Positions 19,053-29,019 are shown, numbered from the stretch's first letter. The stretch is 55,864 bases of DNA from Nitrospira sp. CG24C (GCA_002869885.2 NEWR02000014.1:17292-73155); one strand, 5' to 3'. Numbers and translations: made by a program. Notes: generated by a model from the letters alone, not told the origin.

Positions 19053-19545
19053 GGGGGTGATTCTTGTGGGGCATGGGGGCATTCCTAAGGGTTGCCCACA
19101 GGAATTGATCACAAAACTCAAGCGGTTGGAAGGGCAGCGGCGGGCCGCAGGCGCGCCGATGTCGGCAGAGGAACATGAACTGGACACAAAAATCCGCCAG
19201 TGGCCGAGGACCCCGGAGACGGATCCCTATCAATCAGGACTTGAGGCGGTGGCCGTTCAGTTGCGAGCCAACTTGGGGGAGGTGCTCTTTGCCGTGGCCT
19301 ACAATGAGTTCTGTGCGCCGACGTTGGAAGAATCGGTGGAGGAGCTGATCAAGAAGGGCGCGACGCACATTACCGTGACCACCACGATGTTTACACCGGG
19401 CGGTTCTCACTCGGAGATCGAGATTCCGGAAATCCTCGATAATCTTCGGCCGTTGCATCCCGACGTTGAACTCCGCTACGCCTGGCCATTCGATCTGAAG
19501 CTTGTCGCAAACACGTTGACGGAGCAGGTAAAACGATTTTCTTGA
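19036..19545 (+). CDS. CbiX/sirohydrochlorin chelatase-like protein
   Basis: 169 residues. It begins GVILVGHGGIPKGCP, where the histidine of the GHG motif is a metal-binding residue of CbiX/CbiK-type chelatases, and later has FTPGGSHSEIEIPEIL with a second histidine. A single-domain short form like this may insert cobalt or iron/nickel into a tetrapyrrole, or may be a homologue with another substrate. A GGAGG site precedes the ATG at 19036, inside the end of the DUF523 gene, so translation is coupled. Confidence 0.78.
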   Translation: MSDPIKGVILVGHGGIPKGCPQELITKLKRLEGQRRAAGAPMSAEEHELDTKIRQWPRTPETDPYQSGLEAVAVQLRANLGEVLFAVAYNEFCAPTLEESVEELIKKGATHITVTTTMFTPGGSHSEIEIPEILDNLRPLHPDVELRYAWPFDLKLVANTLTEQVKRFS

Positions 19546-19663
19546 ACAGGATCGCTTGATGGACAGGCTCCTGGATAGGAATTCATTGACGGCGGGATTC
19601 TCTTTACGCTATCGCTGAGTGTAGAATGGCACCCACGTGATACGAGCCTATCCGAGATGAAAA

Positions 19664-20245
19664 ATGTTACCGTTTAAAATTGAGTTAGCGAAAGCTTTTC
19701 ATGCGACCCAATCGTTCAAGTGGGATGCCACGAAAGGGTTCACGCTTGCCTCCGGATTAAAGAGTCCTTTCTACGTCGATTGCCGTTCATTGATGGCCCA
19801 TCCAGGATCCCGCCGGCTTGTCGCCAACCTCGCATACGAATCGTTGCGGTCGGTCGAATTCGACTGTCTTGGTGGATTGGAAATCGGAGCGATTTCCATT
19901 GCCACGAGCATCTCAGACTTTGCATTTGCAGCCCAGACGCAACGAACCTGGCGGACCTTTGTCGTGCGGAAGCAGGCGAAGGATCATGGGCTTGGAAAAC
20001 TCATCGAAGGATCGTTTCAACCAGGGGATCGAGCCGTGATCGTGGATGATGTGCTTACAAGCGGAGGTTCGCTTCTCAAGGCTGTTGCAGCTGCCAGGGG
20101 CGCCGGTCTCACTGTGACTCATGCCCTGGTAATCGTAGATCGAAAGGAACAGGATGGGCGGCGCAAGGTTGAAGCTGAGGGACTTACGCTCGTCAGCCTG
20201 CTGACCATCGACGACTTGACGGGCGCACCACCAACCCCTTCGTAG
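19664..20245 (+). CDS. pyrE: Orotate phosphoribosyltransferase
   Basis: 193 residues. The PRPP-binding signature AVIVDDVLTSGGSLLKAV is clear, and the substrate loop region FVVRKQAKDHGLGKLIEG with KxxKxHG-like lysines is typical of PyrE, which joins orotate to PRPP in pyrimidine synthesis. The N-terminal SGLKSPFYVDCR stretch is also characteristic. The ATG at 19664 has only a weak upstream site. It is convergent with the lipoprotein gene downstream. Confidence 0.92.
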   Translation: MLPFKIELAKAFHATQSFKWDATKGFTLASGLKSPFYVDCRSLMAHPGSRRLVANLAYESLRSVEFDCLGGLEIGAISIATSISDFAFAAQTQRTWRTFVVRKQAKDHGLGKLIEGSFQPGDRAVIVDDVLTSGGSLLKAVAAARGAGLTVTHALVIVDRKEQDGRRKVEAEGLTLVSLLTIDDLTGAPPTPS

Positions 20246-20256
20246 CAGAACCGCCA

Positions 20257-20565
20257 TTACTTACACTGAAATTGAATGCCCCACCGGTGTTCCTGCACAA
20301 CTTCCTCTGCGCCTGCCATTGGGCTGACTATGCGAGATCGCCCTTTCGTCTCCCCTTCCTGCACGATGGTATAGGGCCCCCCGCATTTTTCCTTCATAAG
20401 GGCGAGGGCGCCCGTGCGAAACGATGAGAGCATCGGTCCCTGCTCGCTTATGAAGGGATAGGCGACAACCCCTCCGTCTTCCCGTTCCTGAAGCAGTTTA
20501 GCTCCCTCGCCACAGCCGGCCAATGCGATAAGGAAGAGAACGGCAAGGCTTGACCAGATCTTCAT
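20257..20565 (-). CDS. Small putative lipoprotein
   Basis: 102 residues. A short signal peptide ends in the lipobox LAGC, so Cys18 would be lipidated and the protein anchored in the outer or inner membrane. The mature part contains a conserved-looking CGGPYTIVQEGE segment and ends with a cysteine near the C-terminus. I do not recognise a functional family. It stands alone, convergent with pyrE. Confidence 0.7.
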   Translation of the reverse strand: MKIWSSLAVLFLIALAGCGEGAKLLQEREDGGVVAYPFISEQGPMLSSFRTGALALMKEKCGGPYTIVQEGETKGRSRIVSPMAGAEEVVQEHRWGIQFQCK

Positions 20566-20640
20566 ATAGTCCCTATCATATCTACGGGAGCGATCCCGGA
20601 CGAACGATTCACCGATCTGTTTGTTGGAAGGAGACCAACT

Positions 20641-21066
20641 ATGACCATGCGTATTGTCGTCGCTGTTGTCGGTCTGTTGCTGCTGTCTGCGATCTCGATT
20701 AGTGCGGTCTCAGCCCACCATTCTTACCTGCTCTCGGTCCAGCAGCTGCGTGCTGGATTGACCAAGGCGCCTTCGATGCCACAGAAGGGTTTCATCTTGA
20801 TCGATGTCCGGTCTGTGGAGGAGCATGCGGCCGGATTCATTCCCGGAACCGATTTGAACATTGAGTTCAGGGAAATTCAAGCTCGGCATCGGGAGATCGG
20901 GGCCCAGTTGGAGGATCATGTGGTGGTCTATTGCCAGTCCGGCCATCGCAGCAACATTGCGGCAGAAACACTCGCCGATCTGGGCTACCGTCATGTCTAC
21001 AATGTCACCGGCAGCATGAATGCCTGGCTTGCGGCAGGCTTTCCAATTGAATCGGGGCGCCGCTGA
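20641..21066 (+). CDS. Exported rhodanese-domain protein
   Basis: 141 residues. A cleavable signal peptide (residues ~1-25, VVAVVGLLLLSAISISAVSA) is followed by one rhodanese domain starting GFILIDVRSVEEHAAGFIPG. The active loop YCQSGHRS carries the persulfide cysteine. Periplasmic single-domain rhodaneses handle sulfur or redox chemistry outside the cytoplasm. AAGGAG precedes the ATG at 20641. Divergent from the lipoprotein gene with 75 bases between. Confidence 0.88.
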   Translation: MTMRIVVAVVGLLLLSAISISAVSAHHSYLLSVQQLRAGLTKAPSMPQKGFILIDVRSVEEHAAGFIPGTDLNIEFREIQARHREIGAQLEDHVVVYCQSGHRSNIAAETLADLGYRHVYNVTGSMNAWLAAGFPIESGRR

Positions 21067-21107
21067 AAGAGTCTGATCTTGACTCAGCCTACACCGCCTC
21101 GGCAAGC

Positions 21108-22007
21108 TCATTTATCTACGGTCTTGGCGCCGATTTGTTTCTGGCGTGGGCTGATCCCGATTACAGCTGGTAGTCCAATGTGGGTTGTGATGCTGTCTTC
21201 TAACAGAGGTATCCAGCTGTGTAAACCGGCAAACTTAGACGTGGTTTGCCGGAGCGAGGGGCTGATGGCGATGTCGGAAGAAGATCCTCCATCCATGGCC
21301 ATGACCTGGCGCAGGGAGGGAAAGGCGTCCCGCAGACATTCCCCAAGGGCATGGAGTGACACCACTTCCGTAGTCTTGAGAACGAGGAGATGCCCATCGC
21401 CTTGTTCTGCGACGAGGGTTTGGTGCGCGCGCTTCCCGGTTTGGCGGACTCGGATTTTCCCGGTTCGGTCGAGGAGCATGAGCGATTGCGCCACTTCTCG
21501 ATAGGGAACATGCTGCTCGTCAAAGGTGTCAAAGGTCAAATCCAAAACCCGCGCTCGGCGCGAACGATCTTCCGCCGGTTCTGCCACAAACAGTCCCAGC
21601 CAGGTGTTGTGCCGTTTGCTCCCCAATGAGCGGCCGTTTCCATAGAGCAGCCCGAGATAGGCATAGTTCTCACGGAAGAGCCCGGCATTGAAGACCAGAT
21701 CATGGCCGGTTCGTTCTTGCCATTGGCGAATATCGAGCGGGTCTGAGAGCCCCTCCTGCTGGTAGTAGTGCACGGTAAAGCGATAACGGTTGGGGTCGAT
21801 CTCGACGGCGATCAATGGTGCGACGTCAGGGCATTGCGCTTGAGGATTCCAGGTAGAGATGGATAAGCCCTCTCCGAGTCGATCCCCTGTGAGGGCTTGC
21901 GCCGTTGCCGCTGTAGGTCCGCTGGACATGATAAAAATGATACCCAGCAAGATGCAGGGGACAGGGATGAAAGGGAGAGACCGGTGGAGGCTGTTGTCCC
22001 GTACCAT
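21108..22007 (-). CDS. Phosphodiester glycosidase (DUF2233/NAGPA)-family exported protein
   Basis: 299 residues. A signal sequence (about residues 12-38) leads into a domain with VFNAGLFRENY, LGLFV and the hallmark MAMDGGSSSD, the pattern of the NAGPA/DUF2233 family. Members hydrolyse N-acetylglucosamine phosphodiesters or act in envelope polysaccharide biology; the substrate here is unknown. Stand-alone gene convergent with the rhodanese gene. Confidence 0.78.
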   Translation of the reverse strand: MVRDNSLHRSLPFIPVPCILLGIIFIMSSGPTAATAQALTGDRLGEGLSISTWNPQAQCPDVAPLIAVEIDPNRYRFTVHYYQQEGLSDPLDIRQWQERTGHDLVFNAGLFRENYAYLGLLYGNGRSLGSKRHNTWLGLFVAEPAEDRSRRARVLDLTFDTFDEQHVPYREVAQSLMLLDRTGKIRVRQTGKRAHQTLVAEQGDGHLLVLKTTEVVSLHALGECLRDAFPSLRQVMAMDGGSSSDIAISPSLRQTTSKFAGLHSWIPLLEDSITTHIGLPAVIGISPRQKQIGAKTVDK

Positions 22008-22099
22008 AGTATCTCAGAATCGAGTATAGAGAGCGCCGATATGGAGCGTCAAATCATTCGAGGACAGGGGCAGCGGCTTCGACATGAACCCTCACATGA

Positions 22100-23722
22100 C
22101 TAGCGCAGGGTTGGTTTGGATGTCGATGGGGGGGCACCAGGCTTGTCCGATGGCATGCGGGCATCGAGCAGATTGCGGACTGAGCTGGCAAGCACCTCAG
22201 GAGTGAAGGGCTTTTGCAAGAAACTGGTGGTGCCTTCTTCTTGTCCGGCCATGATGCCGACGTCATCCATATATCCCGACATGAACAGGGTTCGTAACTC
22301 CGGATTGATGACGGAGAGATGTTGCGCCAGTTCCCGTCCGCCCATGCCAGGCATCACGACGTCGGTCAGAAGGAGCTGAAATGATTCTGCTTGCTGCGTC
22401 GCCAGCAGGCAGGCTTCGACCCCGTTCTTGGCTTCTACGACTTTGTAACCCAGCTTCCGCAGCTCGTCTCGCACCAGCGTCCGTACGCTTGGTTCATCTT
22501 CCGCCAAGAGGATCGTTTCTGTGCCTCGCTGAGGCCGTCCCGATGGCTGAGTCGGTGTTGTGGTTAGGATGTCGGACTCGACGCTTGGAAAATACAGATC
22601 GAAATGTGTGCCGTGGCCCACACGGCTGGTGACGTCGATAGCCCCGCCGCATTGAGTGACAATCCCATACACCGTAGAGAGGCCCAGCCCGGTGCCCTTC
22701 CCCTCCCCTTTCGTGGTGAAGAAGGGTTCAAAGATATGGGATTGTGTTTTGAAGTCCATGCCACAGCCGGTGTCGCTGACGGCCAGCCGAACATAGGAAC
22801 CGGGCTGCAACGGAGCGATGTGGTAAACCGGACTGCGGGTCAGTTCGACCTGGGCGGTTTCGATCGTGATCGTTCCGCCCTTCGGCATGGCATCACGCGC
22901 ATTGACGACTAGATTGACCAGGACCTGTTCAAGCTGGGTTTGGTCGGCGCGCAGCCGACCGTTCTTCGGATCGAGTTTAATGACAAATTGCACGTCCTCG
23001 CCGATGAGGCGGCGTAGCATGTTTTCCAGACTTGTGACAGCGGTATTGAGCGACAGAATTTTCGGGTCCATCGATTGCTTACTGCTGAAGGTGAGCAGTT
23101 GCCGGATCAGCGCTGCGGCCTTTCCGCCGGCTTTCAATGTTTCTTCGATCTTTCCGCGAAGGGGGTGTTGAGGGCCGAGTTCTGTCAAAAGGACTTGGCT
23201 GTAGCCCATGATGATGGTCAGGAGATTATTGAAGTCATGCGCGATCCCTCCGGCTAACCGGCCAACCGCTTCCATCTTCTGGGACTGTCGAAACTGTTTC
23301 TCGCTCTGCCGAAGGGCTTCTTCCGCCCGCTTCAGTTCTGCTCGGTCAGCGAGTTCACGTAATGCGCGTTGGACCGAGGGCACGAGTCTTCCGAGCCGTT
23401 GCTTGAGCACATAGTCCGTCGCGCCTTGATGCATGGCGTCGATGGCCAGTTCCTCTCCGATCGTGGCCGAGACAAAGAGGAAGGGCACGTCAGGACGGTG
23501 CTGACGTGCCAGAATAAGCGCCGTCATTCCGTCGAATCCCGGGATCGAATAGTCCGCCAGGATGAGATCCATCTTGCCTTCTTTGAGGGCCGCCACAAAT
23601 GCCTGCCGTGTGTCGACGAGTTGCGACTGGCAGGGGATTCCGCCCTCGATCAGGGTGGTCACAATGAGTTCCGCATCGACCGGATCGTCTTCGAGGTGGA
23701 GTAGGAGAAGAGGGGGATTCAC
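22100..23722 (-). CDS. Hybrid sensor kinase: receiver-HisKA-HATPase-receiver
   Basis: 540 residues, starting at GTG 23722 with AAGGA upstream. The N-terminal receiver has the phospho-acceptor aspartate in [13 protein letters not shown]. The histidine kinase core has [19 protein letters not shown] with the phospho-histidine, then [11 protein letters not shown] and [13 protein letters not shown] of the ATPase. A second receiver carries [13 protein letters not shown]. No membrane segment, so it is a cytoplasmic relay protein. It is the third gene of a kinase-receiver-hybrid set and probably receives phosphate from, or passes it to, the partners. Confidence 0.92.
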   Translation of the reverse strand: MNPPLLLLHLEDDPVDAELIVTTLIEGGIPCQSQLVDTRQAFVAALKEGKMDLILADYSIPGFDGMTALILARQHRPDVPFLFVSATIGEELAIDAMHQGATDYVLKQRLGRLVPSVQRALRELADRAELKRAEEALRQSEKQFRQSQKMEAVGRLAGGIAHDFNNLLTIIMGYSQVLLTELGPQHPLRGKIEETLKAGGKAAALIRQLLTFSSKQSMDPKILSLNTAVTSLENMLRRLIGEDVQFVIKLDPKNGRLRADQTQLEQVLVNLVVNARDAMPKGGTITIETAQVELTRSPVYHIAPLQPGSYVRLAVSDTGCGMDFKTQSHIFEPFFTTKGEGKGTGLGLSTVYGIVTQCGGAIDVTSRVGHGTHFDLYFPSVESDILTTTPTQPSGRPQRGTETILLAEDEPSVRTLVRDELRKLGYKVVEAKNGVEACLLATQQAESFQLLLTDVVMPGMGGRELAQHLSVINPELRTLFMSGYMDDVGIMAGQEEGTTSFLQKPFTPEVLASSVRNLLDARMPSDKPGAPPSTSKPTLR

Positions 23723-23742
23723 ACAAATCCTTTGTGAGGAGG

Positions 23743-24198
23743 CTACGCGTTCGGGTCAGAGCCTTCGGGGGGCGGTTCATTGATTACGCCCCAAAAAACA
23801 CCCAGTTCTTTCACGGCTGTAATGAACTGGTGAAACTCAACCGGCTTCACCACGTAAGCGTTGGCTCCCAACGCATAGCTTTGTGCCAAATCGCGCTCCT
23901 CGCGCGAGGACGTGAGCATGACGACGGGAATCGGCTTCAGGTTTATGTCGTTCTTAATGGCTCTCAAGACCTCAAGTCCGTCGACTTTGGGCATTTTGAG
24001 GTCCAGAAACACGACCACGGGATTGCCCTGCTGCCTGGCAGCAAAGATTCCACGGCAATAGAGATAGTCGAGGACTTCAGCTCCGTCGTGGCAGACCACC
24101 ACTTTGTCGGCAATGTGATGTTCTTCCATTGCGGCCAGCGCAAGTTCGGCGTCACGCGGGTTATCTTCGGCGAGTAGGATGGGTTTGACCGTAGTCAT
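23743..24198 (-). CDS. Single-domain response regulator (Rcp1-like)
   Basis: 151 residues, only a receiver domain. Acidic pocket and phospho-aspartate appear as LLAEDNPRDAEL and VFLDLKMPKVDGLEVL; the switch lysine is in VVKPVEFHQF. Stand-alone receivers of this type shuttle phosphate between kinases. Its ATG overlaps the stop of the CHASE3 kinase gene by four bases, and 20 bases separate it from the hybrid kinase gene, so the three are one operon. Confidence 0.92.
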   Translation of the reverse strand: MTTVKPILLAEDNPRDAELALAAMEEHHIADKVVVCHDGAEVLDYLYCRGIFAARQQGNPVVVFLDLKMPKVDGLEVLRAIKNDINLKPIPVVMLTSSREERDLAQSYALGANAYVVKPVEFHQFITAVKELGVFWGVINEPPPEGSDPNA

Positions 24199-25679
24199 CT
24201 GAGAGACCTCGTGAGGGGAAGAGAAAAGTGGAAGGTGGCGCCTTGGTCCGGTGCTCCTTCGGCCCAGGTCCGTCCACCATGTCGATTGATGATTCGGCGC
24301 ACGTTGGCGAGCCCGATGCCGGTGCCTTCAAACTCGTCGTTCCGGTGAAGACGTTGAAAGACGCCGAATAACTTGTTGACATACTGCATATCGAATCCCA
24401 CCCCATTATCACGTACGAACACCTCGGCTTCACCGGAGTTTCGCGGGCCGGCGCCGATTTCGATCTTGGCCTCCGGCCTCGTGACCGTGAATTTCAGCGC
24501 GTTGGAGATCAGATTCACAAAAACTTGTCGTAACATCGCCGGATCTCCTGAAACGTTAGGTAATGGGTGTATTGTCCAGGAGATTGTTCGCCCTTGCAAG
24601 TCAAGACGTAAATCATGAAGGACGGTCTTGACGAGTTGATCCAAATTGACCGTCGTGCGGAGCATGTCCTGGCGACCCATACGGGAAAACACGAGCAAGT
24701 CGTCGATCAGGTGTCCCATTTGCTTCGCAGAGTTTGAAATCGTCTGTAGGTAGCGGCGTGCTTTGTCGTTCAGCGTCTCACCGGCCGCCTTGGACAAGAG
24801 GGCCGCATATCCGTCGATATGACGGAGCGGAGCCCGCAGGTCATGAGACACAGAATAGCTGAACGCCTCTAATTCTTTATTGGCAGCCTGGAGCAGCTCG
24901 CCACGGCTTTGCAGCTCCGCTGCCACGCGGCGTCGCTCGGCGACATCGTGATGGATGAGAAAGTAGACGGAGGCCAAGAGAACCAATTGGAGGAATGCAC
25001 CGAGTCCGAGCAGGGCGATCGTATTTTTCGTGCCTCCAGCCGACTCTTCCACACGGGCACGAAGTGCTCGTTGCTCGGCCATGTCGAGTTCCGTCATCAG
25101 GCGATGGATTTCTTCGATCTCGTTCTTTGCAGCCCCGGTGAGTGCAAGGTGCCGGACACCTTCATAGCCACGTTTCTCACGTTGGATGATGGCCCCAGCC
25201 TCTGCCTTTAACTGACTGGTGATGAGCCGTTCGAGTCTCTCTACGCGGTCTCGTTGTTCAGCTCCTTCGTTCGCCAGGCCTCTGAGATACCGAAGGTATT
25301 CCGGCATTTGTTCGACGGTGGCCCGATAGGACTTGAGGTATGACTCGTCGCCGGTAACGAGATAGCGCCGATGGCCACTCTCAGCAGCGCCGAGGGCTTC
25401 CTCGACTGAGCCGAGCAACTGCACCAATTCGTGGCTCTTAGTATCGAGCCGGCTATTCTCGAGCAAGACGGACGTGTTGCGGTAGGAGATGGCGCTGATG
25501 ACTACTATGCCGGCAAAGACGAGCCCAAACCCCGCAAGGACTCGTTGCTCGATCGACCAATGGGCGAACCGCTCCATGAGCCAGCCGGTCTTGGGGATCG
25601 GCGCTTGGCTGCTGTGGGAAACCGGCTCAGAATGAACGGATGCGGGCGTAGTTGGAGATTCTTGTGTGACGGATTCCAT
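24195..25679 (-). CDS. CHASE3-domain membrane histidine kinase
   Basis: 494 residues. Two membrane helices (about 48-68 and 212-232) flank an extracytoplasmic CHASE3-type helical sensor with ESGHRRYLVTGDESYL. The kinase core has FSYSVSHDLRAPLRHIDGY with the phospho-histidine, then an N box and RDNGVGFDMQYVNKLFGVFQR plus GTGIGLANVRRI. Such phytochrome-like HisKA kinases often pair with Rcp1-like regulators, as here. The signal is unknown. Confidence 0.9.
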   Translation of the reverse strand: MESVTQESPTTPASVHSEPVSHSSQAPIPKTGWLMERFAHWSIEQRVLAGFGLVFAGIVVISAISYRNTSVLLENSRLDTKSHELVQLLGSVEEALGAAESGHRRYLVTGDESYLKSYRATVEQMPEYLRYLRGLANEGAEQRDRVERLERLITSQLKAEAGAIIQREKRGYEGVRHLALTGAAKNEIEEIHRLMTELDMAEQRALRARVEESAGGTKNTIALLGLGAFLQLVLLASVYFLIHHDVAERRRVAAELQSRGELLQAANKELEAFSYSVSHDLRAPLRHIDGYAALLSKAAGETLNDKARRYLQTISNSAKQMGHLIDDLLVFSRMGRQDMLRTTVNLDQLVKTVLHDLRLDLQGRTISWTIHPLPNVSGDPAMLRQVFVNLISNALKFTVTRPEAKIEIGAGPRNSGEAEVFVRDNGVGFDMQYVNKLFGVFQRLHRNDEFEGTGIGLANVRRIINRHGGRTWAEGAPDQGATFHFSLPLTRSLR

Positions 25680-25808
25680 GGTTCAAGCATGCGGGGGCGT
25701 GGGGATATAAGCCAATGTCCTGGAAACTGTATCCTCCTCCGGTAGACCCTGCAAGAAATATTTCAGAAGAATGCTTGCTGGACGAAGAGGAACCGTCCCC
25801 TCGTAGGC

Positions 25809-27311
25809 TTAGCCGCCGAAGGGAAGGATGGCCGGGGGAATGGGAAGGGATGCAGTTGGATCAGCCACGTTTGAAAATATCATGATGGCCGAGACAACCC
25901 AGTCGGTGACTGGTTGAGGATAGACGCCGATCGCAAGGGTGCCGGCGAGACAGACGTAGACCACCACTTTGATCGGGCCCGATACCTTGAGGGGCGACCG
26001 GTCGTGGGGTTCGTTGACGTACATCTTCTTCACGACGATGAGGTAGTAGTACATGGAAATAACGATGTTGATGAGCCCGACAGTGATGAGCACGTAGAGC
26101 CCTTCCTTGATGGCAGCGATAAAGATGTACAATTTTCCGATGAAGCCGGCCAGCGGGGGCACTCCGGCCAACGACAAGAGAAAGATCAGCATCGAAAAGG
26201 CGAGAAAGGGCGACCGTCGTCCCAGGCCGCTGTAGTCGTCTATCTCCTCGCTGCCGATGGCTTCACTGACGGCAATGACAATGGCGAAGGCGCCGAGATT
26301 GGCGAACAGATAGGTCAGGAGATAAAACAGCATGGCATCGCTGCCCATCTTCGTACCGGTTGCGAGACCGATCAGTACGTTGCCGATCTGGGCGATACCG
26401 GAATAGGCCAAGAGCCGTTTCATGTTCTTTTGGGCGATGGCTACGATGTTGCCGTAGGTCATGGATAGGATGGACACCGCGACAAGCAGCAGAGTCCAGA
26501 CCGGCTTAAAGGTCGCCAAGGCGACGAAGAACATTCTCAGGAGGATGGCAAAGGCCGCTCCCTTGGGTGCGATCGAGAGGAATGCCGTCACCGGCGTCGG
26601 CGACCCATGATAGGTGTCCGGAATCCATGAATGAAAAGGCACCGCGCCGATTTTGAATCCTAATGCGGCGAAGATCAGCAGGAAGCCAATGACCAACCCT
26701 GGTGAGGCCTGTACCGTCGTCATATCGGAAAACACCAGTTTGCCTGTTTCCCCGTAGACCAAGCTGATGCCATAGGCGAGGAGGGCTGCGGCGAAGATGC
26801 CCAGAATGAAAAACTTGATGCCTGCTTCGTTCGAGGCAATGTCTTCGCGGAGATAGGCCACGAGGACATAGAAGCCGAGGGTGGAAAACTCCAGGGTGAC
26901 GAAGACCGACAGCAGGTCGTTCGCGGAAGCCATAAACATCATTCCGAGGGCCGACATCACGACCAAGAAATAATATTCTCCGCGGAAGAACTTGAATCGA
27001 TGAATGTAGTCGATGGAGGCCAAAATGACGAGGATCGTCGATCCGACGACGAACATTTTGAAGAAGAGGGCCATTCGATCGAGGGCGAACATGTTTGCGA
27101 AAAGGGTTCCGGTGATGCCGGCGACATCGAACCAAACCAGGCAGCCAAGGGTGGCGACGAGCCCGGCGATGCTGAAATAGGCTAATTGTTCGTTGGGCAG
27201 CTGAGGGAACGAAAAATCAATGATCAGGATAAGACAGAGCCAGGACGTGAGCAGGATCTCCGGGAGCAGCAGCAGAAGATCCGAGGATGACAACGTGAGA
27301 GCGAAGGTCAT
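25809..27311 (-). CDS. nuoN: NADH-quinone oxidoreductase subunit N
   Basis: 500 residues, about 14 membrane helices, one of the three antiporter-like families of complex I. The conserved proton-path segments include TLEFSTLGFYVL with the key glutamate of helix 5 and KIGAVPFHSWIPD with the helix 7 lysine. Last gene of the nuo operon. Its ATG at 27311 overlaps the stop of the second nuoM by 4 bases, giving coupled translation. Confidence 0.96.
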   Translation of the reverse strand: MTFALTLSSSDLLLLLPEILLTSWLCLILIIDFSFPQLPNEQLAYFSIAGLVATLGCLVWFDVAGITGTLFANMFALDRMALFFKMFVVGSTILVILASIDYIHRFKFFRGEYYFLVVMSALGMMFMASANDLLSVFVTLEFSTLGFYVLVAYLREDIASNEAGIKFFILGIFAAALLAYGISLVYGETGKLVFSDMTTVQASPGLVIGFLLIFAALGFKIGAVPFHSWIPDTYHGSPTPVTAFLSIAPKGAAFAILLRMFFVALATFKPVWTLLLVAVSILSMTYGNIVAIAQKNMKRLLAYSGIAQIGNVLIGLATGTKMGSDAMLFYLLTYLFANLGAFAIVIAVSEAIGSEEIDDYSGLGRRSPFLAFSMLIFLLSLAGVPPLAGFIGKLYIFIAAIKEGLYVLITVGLINIVISMYYYLIVVKKMYVNEPHDRSPLKVSGPIKVVVYVCLAGTLAIGVYPQPVTDWVVSAIMIFSNVADPTASLPIPPAILPFGG

Positions 27312-29014
27312 TCCGACCCCCGTGAGGGGTAAGGGGTAAGGGGTGAGGGGTTGTTCGCCAAGAGCGGAGCATCAGACGTCCGGGGAGTGGCGCTCGCCTC
27401 ACTCCTCACCCCTGACCCTTCACCTGTCTGTGCTACGGGCACGACGCGGGTGATCTTTGCGATTAAGGGATCGACGCCGGATCTCACGACATTGTAGAGA
27501 TGCATGGGGAAGAAAAAGAACCCGATGCTGACGGCAATCATGATCATGAGCGGCAGACGATCAGCCGCGGAGACTGCGTCGTGTGCGTGACTGTATTTCT
27601 GGTCCATGGGTCCGTAGAAAAGCCCGCGCATCATCTTGAACAAGTAGGCCAGGGTCAAGACGATGCCGACCACGGCCACGATGACTTGGAGCGGGTACTT
27701 GTTCCAACTGCCGACGATGATCATCACTTCGGCGATGAAGTTCACGGTGCCGGGCACGCCGATCGAGGCCATGCACGCAATCACGAAACAGCCGGAGATG
27801 AACGGCATGCGGTTCGAGAGCCCGCCGAGGGAGGGAATGTCGCGCGTGTGCGTCTGATCGTACACCCACCCGGCCATGGCAAAGAGCATACCTGTGGCCA
27901 TGGCGTGCGCAAACATATACATCACCGCGCCGGTCAAGCTGATGTAGTCCAAGGCAGCCATGCCCAAAAAGACATACCCCATGTGACTGGAACTGGAATA
28001 TCCGATGACGTACTTGGTGTCTTTGGCGTAGAACGCGACGAACCCGCCATAGACGATACTGAACATGCAGAGCACGGCTGCGATGGGCATGAGTTCTCTG
28101 GTGGTCTCCGGCAGAATCTCAAAGGCCACCCGGATGATGGAAAAATGACCGAGCTTCATCAGCACGCCCGCATGCAGCATGCTCGTGGCGGCCGGCGCGG
28201 CTGCGTGGCCCACAGGAGACCAGGAGTGCAGAGGCCAGAGAGGCGCAATCGAAGCAAAGCCGAAGAAGATCAGGATCCAAATGATCTTGTCGAGCGTGGT
28301 GCCCAAGACCGGGATGTTCATCAGCTTGGCCTGTTCACGCAAGACTAGAATGTCGAAGGTATTGAGCCCCGCGTATTTGTAGATCAGCAAGATGCCCATC
28401 AGCGCTGCGACGGCAAAAGCCGAAAGAAAAAGCACCAGTTTCATCGCAGCGTATTCTTTGCTGTTAGATCCGAAGTTGAAGATGAATCCGACTGAATCCC
28501 GTTGTTTGAGGCCTTCCGGATCCGTCATCTCGTTGTATTTTTTCGTGTGACTTCCCCACATGCCCAACAGGAGATACATGGGGATTACGGACATTTCGTA
28601 GAAGAAGAAGAGAAAGAACAGGTCCAACGACATGAAGACGCCGATCGTGGCGGCGGCGAGGATGAGCAGCCAGATATAAAATTCTTTCATCCGATCTTTG
28701 ATATGCCAGGACACGAAAATCCCCGCGAATAACAAGATGCTCGACGCCAGCACCAGCGGGGCGCCGATTCCATCCACTCCGAGGTGGAGCGAAATGCCCA
28801 GTTGGCGTGACCATTCGAATCGCTGGACGAATTGAAATCCTGCCTTCACGTGATCGTAGGTGAAGAACAGATAGAGCGAGGCAAGCAAAGAGACAAGGGC
28901 TGATCCCGCGGCTATTCCTCGCACGAGCATCGTTTGCCGGTTGGAGACGAAGATCAGCGCGATGGCTCCCACGAAGGGGGCAAACAGGATATAGAGCAGC
29001 GTGTAGTCACCCAT
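27308..29014 (-). CDS. nuoM: NADH-quinone oxidoreductase subunit M, second copy (NuoM2)
   Basis: 568 residues from the ATG at 29014. Helix 5 has FFLFFFYEMSVIPMYLLLG with the conserved glutamate, and PLWPLHSWSPVGH is the helix 7 region. An extra hydrophilic loop after helix 5 (SHTKKYNEMTDPEGLKQRD) is not in the first copy. The last ~40 residues are low-complexity, encoded by an inverted heptamer array, and not part of the usual fold. A second NuoM is known from 2M-type complex I, proposed to pump more protons; that function is inferred here. Confidence 0.93.
   Translation of the reverse strand: MGDYTLLYILFAPFVGAIALIFVSNRQTMLVRGIAAGSALVSLLASLYLFFTYDHVKAGFQFVQRFEWSRQLGISLHLGVDGIGAPLVLASSILLFAGIFVSWHIKDRMKEFYIWLLILAAATIGVFMSLDLFFLFFFYEMSVIPMYLLLGMWGSHTKKYNEMTDPEGLKQRDSVGFIFNFGSNSKEYAAMKLVLFLSAFAVAALMGILLIYKYAGLNTFDILVLREQAKLMNIPVLGTTLDKIIWILIFFGFASIAPLWPLHSWSPVGHAAAPAATSMLHAGVLMKLGHFSIIRVAFEILPETTRELMPIAAVLCMFSIVYGGFVAFYAKDTKYVIGYSSSSHMGYVFLGMAALDYISLTGAVMYMFAHAMATGMLFAMAGWVYDQTHTRDIPSLGGLSNRMPFISGCFVIACMASIGVPGTVNFIAEVMIIVGSWNKYPLQVIVAVVGIVLTLAYLFKMMRGLFYGPMDQKYSHAHDAVSAADRLPLMIMIAVSIGFFFFPMHLYNVVRSGVDPLIAKITRVVPVAQTGEGSGVRSEASATPRTSDAPLLANNPSPLTPYPSRGSE
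27322..27424. repeat. Paired inverted heptamer array inside the 3' end of nuoM2
   Basis: Units GTGAGGG (27322, 27343) and GTAAGGG (27329, 27336) face CCTCACT at 27397, CCTCACC at 27404, CCTGACC at 27411 and CTTCACC at 27418. Both arms keep a 7-base period and are mutually complementary. The spacer is 47 bases. The whole array is translated as the tail of NuoM2. Confidence 0.75.
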
Positions 29015-29019
29015 AGGAA

